This document shows positions 1-7,994 of a stretch of DNA of 64,000 bases, piece by piece. Position 1 is the stretch's first letter. Every line of letters starts with the position of its first letter. The stretch comes from Clostridia bacterium (GTDB lineage Bacteria > Bacillota > Clostridia > Lachnospirales > Lachnospiraceae): the NCBI GenBank assembly GCA_910575245.1, contig CAJTEN010000012.1, positions 1 through 64,000 of the forward strand, read 5' to 3'. The notes under the pieces are model-generated. The model saw nothing but the letters and a program-made list of their open reading frames with translations, did not search any database and had not been told where the DNA came from. The translations under genes were made by a program, and so were the position numbers.

Positions 1-111
1 ATAGGGTGAACGTAAAGGAGAAGAGAAAACTTATAGGGTGCACACCTTTAGGCTGCTTTAGCAGCAAACCGAACCTACCGGCTTTAGCCGGTAGTGGTTA
101 AGTCCTCTTGT
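1..111. mobile_element. IS200/IS605-like element end (truncated by window edge)
   Basis: Two compact palindromes lie next to each other: a 14-base one at 52-65 and a 20-base one at 75-94, each centred on TTTA-like bases. Subterminal hairpins of this sort mark the ends of IS200/IS605 single-strand transposons. The sequence changes at about 111 into the coding frame of a DUF4320 gene, which is cut there. No transposase is visible because the element continues left of the window. The family assignment is inferred from hairpins and context only. Confidence 0.45.
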
Positions 112-276
112 TTGTCCGTTCAGTTCCATCTTGGCGGCATTGCGGATGTTCATACAGTTAATTTTGACAGATGCAAACAAGAGCAGGAACGACATCAGCA
201 TGATGATTGCCAGGATCACGAAGGTTGTGAAAAAGGACATATCTCCGCGTTCATTTCGTATGGCTTTCTTAAACAT
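58..276 (-). pseudogene. DUF4320 family protein, 3' end lost to IS insertion
   Basis: The start is well supported: GAGGGAGG lies 7 bases before the ATG. The first ~54 residues have the pattern of DUF4320, a TadE-like single-pass membrane protein of conjugative elements: a short basic N-terminus with NERGD, then a hydrophobic helix at about residues 15-40. The downstream neighbour has the same layout. After the motif MELNG the reading frame runs into the palindromes of the insertion element and stops, so the normal C-terminal domain is missing. The gene was probably part of a conjugative element's transfer operon. Confidence 0.7.
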
Positions 277-290
277 GATGTTCCTCCCTC

Positions 291-716
291 TTATTTCCAG
301 TAGTGTTCGCTGACACCTGCGCCCTGTGAACGGACATTGATGGGTACAAGGTTGAACTTCCAGAAGCCTCCCAGATGGCAGCGCCCCGTAACCGTAACAT
401 AAAAAGGCGTCCCGATCTGGATGCGGCCGGTATTGCCGGGATCGGACACCTGATAGGAAATCCCCGTGGCCTCATCCAGTTGCCCGGAGAGAAAGGAAAA
501 GAGGGTATCCGTTTCCCCGCTGGTGCCGCCGTTTAACTGGATCTGTTTTACAAGCTGGTCTGCCATGTGGTCCATTGCCTGCTTGACGGAAATGATGTGG
601 AACACATTGATGATGAAGGCAATCAGGAGGACAGTCACCAGAATGTAAACAAAGCTGCTGATATAAGAGGAATCGCCTCTCTCGGACAGCAGCAGCCGTT
701 TCAGTTTCTTTTTCAA
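291..716 (-). CDS. DUF4320 family membrane protein of a conjugative element
   Basis: This 141-residue protein begins at a TTG codon at 716, because GGGAGG lies 7 bases upstream of it; a longer frame upstream has no such site. It has a basic N-terminus with the motif SERGD, one membrane helix at about residues 17-40 and a short extracytoplasmic domain ending in HYWK. This is the layout of DUF4320 proteins, found in transfer operons of Clostridia conjugative transposons next to pilus/T4SS genes. It lies upstream of the truncated DUF4320 gene on the same strand and was probably co-transcribed with it. Its exact molecular role is not known. Confidence 0.75.
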   Translation of the reverse strand: MKKKLKRLLLSERGDSSYISSFVYILVTVLLIAFIINVFHIISVKQAMDHMADQLVKQIQLNGGTSGETDTLFSFLSGQLDEATGISYQVSDPGNTGRIQIGTPFYVTVTGRCHLGGFWKFNLVPINVRSQGAGVSEHYWK

Positions 717-914
717 TAGTTCACCTCCCGGATAATAGAAAACGCAGACGGGAAGCCGGGGTGGGACTTCTTGCCTGCGTTTCTTTGCGGCAGGGCTGCG
801 TAAGGGATACGGAGCGGCTGCCTGTGTATGATTTTTCACGATACTCATTTTAACATAGGGGATTTACCGTGTAAATCGCAAAGCCGTGCCAATTTGAGAC
901 ATTTTTGTGCCAGT

Positions 915-1700
915 TTAACATAAATTTTGTTCTACTGTTTTAATGTCGGTTTGGTTAAAAGATAGTGCGAAATCCAAAGCATTTTTGGCATCCTCTCTGC
1001 TTGCTTTATATCCTCCATGTATAATTTTATTGCGAAGCGCCCATTGTTTTTGCACTTCTCTATATGCCGAATGGCTACAAGCCCCTACGTCAACTTGCTC
1101 TTTGATCATTACTGGAAAAGAGATTCTTGATGACTTAATATTATGTCGTTCTTGAAACAATATTTCTAATTCTGAAAAGGCAGATATTATGCAAGGAGAA
1201 AATTCACCTTTTCTAAATAGACGGTTTGCATCTTCAAAAGGTTCATGCAATTTTTTATGATCGGATATAATGCCATAACATAGAGTTTGTAATTCTTTTT
1301 GAAAGCTGTTTTCGCTTTCTAAATGGTTTCCCCAATCAAGTATATACGTTAAAATACTATTTTCCATAAAGGAAAATGGAATGGAACTTCCTTTTTCAGC
1401 TATGACTATAATAGCATTTGGTTCTTTCTCGGCTTGAATAAGCCCAAATTCATACATTACATTTGGACTGTTATCAGAGATATCGATTATTGCCATATTT
1501 GATTTGCTAATGGCCATCCTGGCTATATCCATCCAATTATCTCCAGGCATTAACATATCATCAATCCTGATGGGGTAATGCCAACATTTTCTAATATGGG
1601 ATATATAATGGTTTTAAGCTGCGCAATACGCGACATGTGCACCAACAAAGGGAATAACATTGTTGTGTATAAAACTATTATGGCGTACTCTATTTGACAT
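915..1700 (-). pseudogene. TIR-like nucleotide-binding protein, frameshifted
   Basis: The C-terminal 213 residues form an open frame with the signature DISDNSPNVMYEFGL followed by a hydrophobic strand (IIVIAE). This matches TIR-like domains that sense or cleave NAD-type nucleotides in bacterial immunity proteins. A HEPN- or SLATT-like helical tail may follow, but I cannot name it. Conserved sequence continues upstream in other frames: LKTIIYPILENVGITP (frame 2) would join IRIDDMLMPGDNW if one C were added to the CCCC run (GGGG on the plus strand, 1572-1575). A further frame change near 1640 links it to an N-terminus reading VIPFVGAH, starting near 1700. The gene is therefore broken at least twice, or contains sequencing errors. 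Confidence 0.6.
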
Positions 1701-1706
1701 GGTAAA

Positions 1707-1978
1707 GATAAAAGAAAGGAAAGCATTAAAAAAGTTCCAGTACAGGTTAAAGGGAAACAAAGTGATGGTTTTTCTTTAGATACAATAAAATATCCAGTAA
1801 CAGTGGTAGATTTAGAAAATTATTTTAATGATGGTGGGATTGTGTCTTTGTCGTTTATATTAGTGAAAATGGAAGAAATACAAAAATATATTATTCTTGT
1901 CTGCTTCCGGTAAAAATACGAAATATCTTGGATAGGAATATCAAAAAGAATAAAAAGCTGAGTATTGAATTTAAGTAA
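1707..1978 (+). pseudogene. DUF4365-like domain remnant, frameshifted
   Basis: Two short reading frames that overlap near 1845 join into one recognisable protein piece. The first has IKKVPVQVKGK and DLENYFNDGG; the second continues FVVYISENGRNTKIYYSC and ends IEFK at the stop codon 1976-1978. The motif PVQVKG and the GG-then-hydrophobic-strand pattern are typical of DUF4365, a nuclease-fold-like domain found in defence and toxin-like proteins. One base is missing around 1845, and no start codon with a ribosome site is visible. The neighbouring TIR-like pseudogene points away on the other strand. Confidence 0.5.
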
Positions 1979-2030
1979 GCGTCAAATCGCCCGCTCTCCT
2001 AATACCATAATCATATGTCCTTTCTGAAAA

Positions 2031-2537
2031 TTAGAGTGATTGTTTTGAAATTATCATGTTACATCTGCTCCATAACTCGTCTTTATATGCAAATACATCT
2101 TTATCAATCTTTCTTTCAACAAAGCCGACTTTTTCATAACATTGTTTCGCTAATGCGTTTTCATTGAAAACATTTAGCTGAACTGTTTTTGCGCCGGTTA
2201 TCTGGAAAGCGTATTGCAGAGCAAGATTCAGCATTTCTTTTCCGTAACCTTTTCCACGTTTTGTTTTATCAACAATTACAAATTTAAGAAAACCAATATT
2301 GTCTGTTGTATTGACAGAATAACAGAAGAAGCCTACTGCTTGTCCGTTATTTTCAGTTGCTACATAAGCACTGTCCGTCCAGTCCATTGTATTTTTCTCT
2401 AATAAATCATGGAAAGGTTTTGGTGTTATGGGATATGGCAAAAGATTTGCACACCAAAAAGCATGAGTTCTCTCGTCATCAATCCATTTTGATACATATT
2501 CGTAATCTTTGTTTGGTATATACGGTCGGATTCTCAT
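2031..2537 (-). CDS. GNAT family N-acetyltransferase (RimJ/RimL-like)
   Basis: This 168-residue protein would transfer an acetyl group from acetyl-CoA to an amine; the substrate is unknown. The acetyl-CoA loop is the stretch KTKRGKGYGKEML (residues ~91-103), preceded by a strand (FLKFVIVD), and the C-terminal YEKVGF motif is typical of GNAT enzymes. GGAGAAAGGA lies upstream of the ATG. Length and motifs are complete. It is followed on the same strand by another GNAT gene of a different subfamily. The flanks are decayed genes, so the pair looks like accessory cargo. Confidence 0.85.
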   Translation of the reverse strand: MRIRPYIPNKDYEYVSKWIDDERTHAFWCANLLPYPITPKPFHDLLEKNTMDWTDSAYVATENNGQAVGFFCYSVNTTDNIGFLKFVIVDKTKRGKGYGKEMLNLALQYAFQITGAKTVQLNVFNENALAKQCYEKVGFVERKIDKDVFAYKDELWSRCNMIISKQSL

Positions 2538-2574
2538 AAATGGAATGTCCTTTCTCCAATTTATTTATAAATTG

Positions 2575-3048
2575 TTATAGGTAGTACACCATAATATATT
2601 CTTCCTCGTTCTCCCTTACAATTTCAAAACCAATCTTTAAATACATCTTTGCCGCATAATTGGCTTTTTGAACAGAAAGAGAAACTCGGCTGTAGCCATG
2701 TGATTTAAGCAAGGTAAGAATTTCTTTCATCATAGATGTTCCAATGCCAAAGCCTCGATATTCTTTATAAAGAGAGATTGCCAAAGAGGGCGTTTCATCA
2801 TCTATATGTCCGTAATCGTCCATGATGCGAACCCAAACAGCCCCGACAATCTTACTATCAACCTCTGTGACTAATCCCCAATCATCTTTGGATTCCCCGA
2901 AGCGCTCAACATAAACCTGTAATTCGGGAGACGTAATAATGGTTTTGGGTGGAGGTTCGATACCCTCTGGAATAAAAATTGCTTCATATAAAAAATTATC
3001 CAGTAACGGATATTCCTGTTTTTGTATTTTTCGTATCGTTACGTCCAT
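2575..3048 (-). CDS. GNAT family N-acetyltransferase
   Basis: The product is a 157-residue acetyltransferase. The start MDVTIRKI at 3048 is chosen because GAGAGG precedes it; a longer frame extends upstream into a cyclase remnant and is not expected to be used. The core shows SLAISLYKEYRGFGIGTSMM, the acetyl-CoA loop with the Q/R-x-x-G-x-G/A pattern, then LSVQKANYAAKMYLKIGFE, the standard GNAT C-terminal motif. The substrate cannot be told. The 5' end overlaps the tail of the truncated nucleotide-cyclase frame by a few bases, so the gene now probably shares a transcript with it. Confidence 0.85.
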   Translation of the reverse strand: MDVTIRKIQKQEYPLLDNFLYEAIFIPEGIEPPPKTIITSPELQVYVERFGESKDDWGLVTEVDSKIVGAVWVRIMDDYGHIDDETPSLAISLYKEYRGFGIGTSMMKEILTLLKSHGYSRVSLSVQKANYAAKMYLKIGFEIVRENEEEYIMVYYL

Positions 3049-3347
3049 AGCTGACCTCTCAATTCTGTATTCTCCATATAGTCTAGCATAATTCCGATAA
3101 TACAGCGACAAAAACTTATCAAAAATATTAAATTTAATTCATCTGTTAAGTCGGTAGACCTTCTCATATCCACAAACAGAACAGACAGTTTTCCCTTAAA
3201 CACTTTGTTAGAATCCGTTATATCATTAAGCGGTGGCAATACGTTTGTAATTTCTATTTCTTCAACAGGCTGTCTCAAAATTTTGTTGACAATGTTGCTC
3301 GCTGCTTCAAATTCCGATGATGGGATAAATGATTCTTCCATAAGCAT
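3039..3347 (-). pseudogene. Class III nucleotide cyclase, N-terminal fragment (Pycsar-like)
   Basis: The first ~70 residues end in GKLSVLFVDMRRSTDLTDEL. The pattern F-x-D-M-R-x-S/T is the first metal-binding strand of class III adenylate/guanylate/uridylate cyclases; the Asp is the catalytic metal ligand. In this style, with ~45 residues of N-terminal lead, it most resembles the stand-alone cyclases of Pycsar anti-phage systems. After DEL (about 3136) the frame becomes unrelated sequence and ends inside the next gene. The second metal Asp, the substrate lysine and the transition-state residues are all missing, so it cannot be active. It starts 8 bases after an AlbA_2-type gene. Confidence 0.55.
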
Positions 3348-3355
3348 AGCCCCCT

Positions 3356-4180
3356 CTAACTTTTAAAATCCTTTAGCATTTGCTGTAATAGTTGAGATTG
3401 TAAATATTCATTTCTAAATGTGTCCATATTATATCCTTCTAAATCAGGAAAATAGGGCAGGCGATTGGTAAATTCGTCAACATTGTATTTTTTAAAATTG
3501 GCTATGACAAAATCATTGAATTTCATTCTTTCATATTCAGATTCAAAAACAAGTATACATTCCATAAATCTTTGTCTTGCAGTAAGTTCCTCGTCCATAT
3601 TATCAGTAATATAGAACAGATGAATTATATGTTCGATTGAACCTTTAACGAAATACTTATATGAGATATCCCAATGGTGATAGCTTTCTTTATATAAAGA
3701 AATTCCGTTTGTTTGTGGGGTAGATGTAAAACACCTTCCACCGTCCAATGCGGCCCCGCCCAAAGAATATAATAAAGTTTGATGATAATAAATGTTTATA
3801 TCGTACCATCGAGGGTGGGAATCGCATTGATTAAATAAATAGAACTCATAACCGTTTCGGCAATCGCCAGCTGATATTTTTTCAAGTGTAAATTCGGGAG
3901 CATATTTATAAAACTTTTTCCCACCATCAGAATCTACCCAATCACAAGGAGTTTGTACTAACAACAACGCACGATCAAGAGCGGTTGCGTCAATACCAAA
4001 CCGTTTTTTCCAAAGACTTTCGATTATATTTATATCGGCCGATGAGTTTTTAGGGGTGTTGGTATCCATTATCCGAGCATAAATGTTATTGGCAAACACA
4101 CCTTGATATTGTTCTGTTAAATAATAAGGCGTGTTATGATCATTCCTAATAACAATAATATCTACATTTTGTTCACCTTG
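3356..4180 (-). pseudogene. Schlafen/AlbA_2-type ATP-binding protein, N-terminus missing
   Basis: The open frame continues from the stop of the Fic gene at 4180 down to 3356. The first residues, DIIVIRNDHNTPYYL and then IYARIMDTNTPK, fit the second half of a Schlafen AlbA_2 domain: the strand carrying PYYL, then IY-x-R. The first half of that domain is absent and no proper start codon lies at the junction; GTG at 4099 would give a 247-residue product. The remaining ~220 residues, starting ESLWKKRFGID, do not match a fold I can name. The gene is followed after 8 bases by the cyclase fragment, so the two were probably one operon. It appears to have been cut by the recombination that placed the Fic gene here. 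Confidence 0.5.
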
Positions 4181-4182
4181 TA

Positions 4183-5229
4183 CTATACCTTAATATATCG
4201 TGTTGCCCTCGATTCGCCGATTCGTTTTATCGCACCGCTTTTCACCATTGCGCCAAGAACAGCTTCAACGGTAGTTGGACTTACATCAGGATGAATCTTG
4301 CATATCTCCGCTTTGGAAAGCGGCGTTAGACTATTTAATATCGTAGCCTCAACACGGGCTTTCTTTGTAATCTTTTTTCCGTGAACAACCGCGAAACGTT
4401 TATCAAGTTCCTTATAGCACATATAAAGCATAGATAAAAAGTTTTCGATAAAAGGGAAATAACTGTTTTCGCCAGATTCCCAACCATCTGAAGACTGACG
4501 GAGAGATTCATAATAATATGCTTTGTATTTATTGATCTGTTCTTCAAAGGACACATATTTTCCTGCATCAAACCCATTTTTATATAAAAGCAACAGAGAA
4601 AGCAGGCGTGACATTCTGCCATTGCCGTCTCGGAATGGGTGTACGCAAAGAAAGTCTAAAATAATACAGGGAATCAACAAAAGCTGATTCACATTTGCAT
4701 CGCTGCAAGCCTCCAAATATGCAAGTTCTAGTTGTTCCATTGCTTTTGGTGTTTCGGCTGCGGGAGTAGGGCGGAAACGAACTCGTCTATTGCCGTCAGA
4801 GTCTATCTCTAAAATTACATTGTCATCAGTTTTGTACTGGCCGCCGTATTCATATCCAGCAAAAGACATCATCATTTCGTGCAAACGCAGAATATCACGA
4901 TTTCTGAAATCGATATGTTCGAAGCCTAAATGAATTTCATTTAATGCGTCCCTATAACCTGCGATTTCTGCTTCGTTATGATTAAGAGGGGCGCTATTTT
5001 GATTTACAATGGCAGCGATACGTTCGTCGCTTGTAACAATTCCTTCAATAGCATTAGAACTTTTAATAGATTGTACCTTTGCAACGGCTTCAAGTTCAGT
5101 AAAAATCTGCTTGTATTCGTCTTTTCGTACACCTGCCATGGTCTTTAGAGAAGATATGTTTGCAGTTAAGTTTACAAGACTCGCAGGTAACAAGCCGTTA
5201 TTTAAAAAAGAATAATCAAATTTTCTCAT
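4183..5229 (-). CDS. Fic family protein with N-terminal inhibitory helix and C-terminal winged helix
   Basis: This 348-residue enzyme of the Fic family would transfer AMP or another nucleotide to protein hydroxyl groups. The catalytic loop is HPFRDGNGRMSRL (about residues 198-210) with the essential His. The inhibitory motif SNAIEG near residue 60 marks a class II Fic whose N-terminal helix blocks ATP binding. The last ~60 residues read as a winged helix (LSKAEICKIHPDVSPTTVE), common in Fic proteins that bind DNA. The start at 5229 is preceded by AAAGGATGGG. The promoter carries three copies of a 12-base repeat, so autoregulation is plausible. All key residues are intact. Confidence 0.88.
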   Translation of the reverse strand: MRKFDYSFLNNGLLPASLVNLTANISSLKTMAGVRKDEYKQIFTELEAVAKVQSIKSSNAIEGIVTSDERIAAIVNQNSAPLNHNEAEIAGYRDALNEIHLGFEHIDFRNRDILRLHEMMMSFAGYEYGGQYKTDDNVILEIDSDGNRRVRFRPTPAAETPKAMEQLELAYLEACSDANVNQLLLIPCIILDFLCVHPFRDGNGRMSRLLSLLLLYKNGFDAGKYVSFEEQINKYKAYYYESLRQSSDGWESGENSYFPFIENFLSMLYMCYKELDKRFAVVHGKKITKKARVEATILNSLTPLSKAEICKIHPDVSPTTVEAVLGAMVKSGAIKRIGESRATRYIKV

Positions 5230-5241
5230 ATAATCCCATCC

Positions 5242-5308
5242 TTTCTGCATATAACTATACTATATTATATGCAGAAAAACAAGATACTGGACATGTTTTC
5301 TGCATATA
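5242..5308 (-). promoter_or_regulatory. Promoter and triple-repeat operator of the fic gene
   Basis: On the minus strand TTGTTT and TATAGT are separated by exactly 17 bases, a good sigma-A promoter upstream of the Fic gene. The sequence TTTCTGCATATA occurs at 5242-5253 and 5297-5308 and as its reverse complement at 5267-5278. The inverted copy covers the promoter spacer, one direct copy lies just upstream of the start codon and one lies upstream of -35. This arrangement suggests a repressor site. The Fic protein's own winged-helix domain is the obvious candidate regulator, but that is inference. Confidence 0.6.
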
Positions 5309-5310
5309 AA

Positions 5311-5641
5311 TCACCTCAAAAATATGCAGGTAGTGTGCGCCATAATGCGGAAAGGCGATACGGAATTGTAACCCATTTGCCCTATATATCAAGCGTCTAT
5401 CTTTTCAAATAGGAAACTCTATTGGCATGTCCTCTAAAATAGGACTTTGGAACTCTAAACTATCAAGCCAAAATTATGGTCAAAAATATTCGGTCAGAAA
5501 TTTGTCTTCCTTAGCGGTCAAAAATTTTTGCCACTGCAATTCGTTACCTATATAGGACAACACATCAACGAAGCCCCTGTACCTAACTTTTGGGCTATAG
5601 TGTTCTAGTATCCACTTGTTAAAGTGAAACATCTACGGCAA
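5311..5641. other. Intergenic stretch without recognised gene
   Basis: I find no open frame with a ribosome binding site and no recognisable protein remnant here on either strand. The stretch separates the fic promoter from the 3' end of a second AlbA_2 pseudogene. It is AT-rich, contains scattered stops in all frames and shows no strong hairpin followed by a T tract. Confidence 0.5.
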
Positions 5642-6294
5642 TCAGTGGACAGGCAACACGCCGGATCTGTCAATACGATATAGCTTATCAAAGGTTGAGT
5701 GTGTTTGATTACGGAAATCAATAAAATCATATGCTTCATCCATCTGCCGAAAGAGGGAGCCGGAGAATTCTCTCCGATCCTTAAATTCACTCTGCGTTGT
5801 ACCTTGAAAAACAGCGGCTTTAATTGTATGCACACACTGATCCGAAAGCAGTAACCCTAAGTTTGTATAGACACCATCCTGTGTTACCATTCCCAATGTT
5901 TTCATTTGTGTGAGACCAAACTTTACATTCCGTTCAGTAAATACTTTTTTTGCACTTTCAAAGGTTGAATTTTGTTCCAAAGACCGCATTTTTTCAAAAT
6001 GATCTCCGCCAGTTTCCTTAATCATGCGACGGATTGCAGTATTTGTAGCCGGAACAGAGGAATAACCTTGACGGACATAAACGCCTTCAGGACGCAAGCC
6101 TTTTTTGCTATATAATATGGTCGCTCTGTTCCCTGCTGAATATCAACTGTAACGATTTTCTTTCCATCTACCGTTACTGTTTCATAATGAAGAAACATTG
6201 TCAGATCCGGTTTAATTGCATCTCGAACCATATTGCTGATTTGCAAAGAAGTTTCGTCTGGGTTATCCAGTCCTGACACAGTTCCGTTGTCCAT
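5642..6294 (-). pseudogene. Schlafen/AlbA_2 ATP-binding protein, frameshifted and truncated at both ends
   Basis: Two overlapping frames join into one protein. The upstream frame (6294-6100) has DNPDETSLQISNMVRDAI and KKIVTVDIQQGTERPYYIA, the AlbA_2 domain. The downstream frame continues RPEGVYVRQGYSSVPATN, then a winged-helix-like tail. Adding one A to the A6 run at 6101-6106 (T6 on the plus strand) restores GKK-to-RPEGVYVR continuity. The N-terminal ~60 residues and the C-terminal part are lost: the frame stops at 5642 just after DRSGVLPVH, and sequence upstream of 6294 is unrelated. AlbA_2 proteins act as nucleic-acid-binding or nuclease-like factors, often in accessory regions. Confidence 0.6.
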
Positions 6295-6302
6295 CCAAAA
6301 AT

Positions 6303-6625
6303 GAAAAATTGGAAAAACAGCAGAAAAAGATACAGCAGAAACTTAACAAAATGGTACAGTCAAAAGAAGTCATGGAGCGCGATATACACGCCTATGATGA
6401 AGATGTGAAATGGCAGTTAGCAGAGCCGGGGCATTGATGGGCGCAAAGAATTATCGGGATAAAAAAGCACACAATAATACAATCCGCAATCTGACCGGGG
6501 AATATAAAAGGATTGAGCCGGATTGCCGGGAGGGGGTGCGGGCGCAGTTGGAGCGTATGAAAGAACTCTGCAAAGAGCGCAATAATTTGTATGAGAAGCA
6601 GAATGGCTTGAAGGGGCAGAAATAG
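6303..6625 (+). pseudogene. Coiled-coil C-terminal fragment of a mobilisation-type protein, frameshifted
   Basis: The first frame (6303-6434) encodes a Lys/Gln-rich coiled coil ending DEDVKWQLAEPG. The second frame continues ALMGAKNYRDKKA and ends GLKGQK. They join if one G is added to the GGGG run at 6428-6431. The combination of a coiled coil, W-x-L-x-E-P and an AKNYRDKKA-like helix resembles the C-terminal region of Mob/Pre plasmid-mobilisation relaxases. The relaxase catalytic part is absent, and the 5' boundary at about 6300 abuts the AlbA_2 pseudogene, a recombination scar. The family call is tentative. Confidence 0.35.
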
Positions 6626-6756
6626 AAGAGTGAGAAGTCATTGGAGCGATAAGAAATGTGGGACATTGCGGTTGCTGTGTCTTATATTTTTGTGGTAAAT
6701 GGAGTGGGGAAGTGGTATAATCTGATTTGTAAGTTGAGAGTTTTTGGAGGAGAGAT

Positions 6757-7221
6757 ATGGAGTATTTAACAGCAACAGTGGAAATGGCAGATACAATACA
6801 TAATATTTTGCATACAACCATAAGAACAGTATATCCAAAGTATTATCCTAAAGAGGTGGCGGATTTCTTTTGCCAACATCATAGCAGAGAACATATTTTA
6901 GAAGGGATAGCATCAGGAAATATGGGAGTATTGATAGATGGAGATATTATAATCGGTACGGGCTGCTATGACGGTAATCATATTACAGGAGTATATGTGC
7001 TGCCAGATTATCAGAAACAAGGTTGTGGTTCAAAGATTATGGATTGTCTGGAGATGGAAATTTCAAAAAAGCATGATACAGTTCTCTTAGATGCTTCGCT
7101 TTCGGCAGTGTGTCTATATGAACATAGGGGGTATAAAACGGTTGGACATGGAATTTATGAATTACACAATGATGTTAAACTTGTTTATGAAATTATGGAA
7201 AAAAAGCTGAAAGATAATTAA
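6757..7221 (+). CDS. GNAT family N-acetyltransferase
   Basis: This 154-residue acetyltransferase starts with GGAGGAGAG 4 bases before the ATG. The acetyl-CoA loop is VYVLPDYQKQGCGSKIM (residues ~79-95), and the motif LYEHRGYKT near residue 123 is the usual GNAT strand-helix end. The intact length suits the family; the substrate is unknown. The gene is followed by a probable yjdF riboswitch and yjdF. A degraded copy of its middle section occurs at 14580-14663 in front of a degraded YjdF copy, which shows that the GNAT-YjdF pair was duplicated or arrived twice. Confidence 0.85.
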   Translation: MEYLTATVEMADTIHNILHTTIRTVYPKYYPKEVADFFCQHHSREHILEGIASGNMGVLIDGDIIIGTGCYDGNHITGVYVLPDYQKQGCGSKIMDCLEMEISKKHDTVLLDASLSAVCLYEHRGYKTVGHGIYELHNDVKLVYEIMEKKLKDN

Positions 7222-7399
7222 ATTCATTTTGTGAGGTAGACATAATATTTTTTCTTGGCAATGATTTGAACATGGTGCTGGCACCATATAAATTAAAACA
7301 GATAAGGGAAAGGATAATTGGCGGTTTGCGGTAATAAGCAGATTGCCATATTTTTATGGAAAAATGAGCGGTTATGTGGTAATATATAGGGGCAAAGAT

Positions 7400-7527
7400 A
7401 AAAACACAACGCAGGCAATCTTGCAGAACTGGTAGGTAGTCCAGTCGCACCTATTTGGTGTAAGTAGCCCTCCCTCCTTAGGGTTGTCCGTTCTTTGTTC
7501 ATTACAATTATTTTAAGGAGGAATTGT
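7400..7527 (+). promoter_or_regulatory. Probable yjdF riboswitch
   Basis: The 130 bases before yjdF contain several short hairpin arms (for example GGTAGGTAGTCC, then GCACCTATTTGGTG, then CCCTCCTTAGGG) and end in the ribosome site AAGGAGG 7 bases before the ATG. In many Firmicutes yjdF is preceded by a riboswitch of about 100 nt that binds azaaromatic compounds and controls translation. The position, length and G/C-rich arms fit that, but I have not matched each conserved base. A promoter-like area just upstream (7300-7395) is partly repeated at 14690-14755. Confidence 0.5.
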
Positions 7528-7528
7528 C

Positions 7529-7945
7529 ATGGACAAAGTATCGGGAAAGTTGACAGTATTTTTTGAAGAACCCTTTTGGGTGGGAGTGTTTGAACGTGTA
7601 TTAGACGGAAAGTTATCGGCATGTAAGGTTACGTTTGGCGTAGAACCAAAAGACTATGAAATATATGATTTTGTTCTTAAAAATTACTATCAGTTACGAT
7701 TTAGTCCGGCTGTGGCAATTGATGTAAAAGAAGTTGGCCGCAATCCTAAACGGGTACAGCGTAAAGTACGAAAACAGGTACAGAATACCGGGATAGGAAC
7801 AAAATCGCAACAGGCTTTGAAATTACAGCATGAGCAGCTGAAAACTGAACGCAAGACTGTGAGCCGGGAACAACGGGAAGCGCAGAAACAGCGGCAGTTT
7901 GAACTGAAACAGCAGAAAAGGAAAGAGAAGCATAGGGGCAGATAA
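7529..7945 (+). CDS. yjdF: YjdF family protein
   Basis: This 138-residue protein matches the YjdF (DUF2992) family along its whole length. The N-terminal part begins KVSGKLTVFFEEPFWVG and contains VTFGVEPKDYEIY; the C-terminal third is a highly charged tail with NTGIGTKSQQALKLQ and many Lys/Gln/Arg. The family has no proven biochemical role. It is usually under an azaaromatic-sensing riboswitch and is thought to help with toxic aromatic compounds. The start is fixed by AAGGAGG. A decayed second copy lies at 14757-14880. Confidence 0.85.
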   Translation: MDKVSGKLTVFFEEPFWVGVFERVLDGKLSACKVTFGVEPKDYEIYDFVLKNYYQLRFSPAVAIDVKEVGRNPKRVQRKVRKQVQNTGIGTKSQQALKLQHEQLKTERKTVSREQREAQKQRQFELKQQKRKEKHRGR

Positions 7946-7994
7946 TATTACCCCAATTGCGTTGAAGTTTTAATTGAAAGTGAGGAAAATGGAA

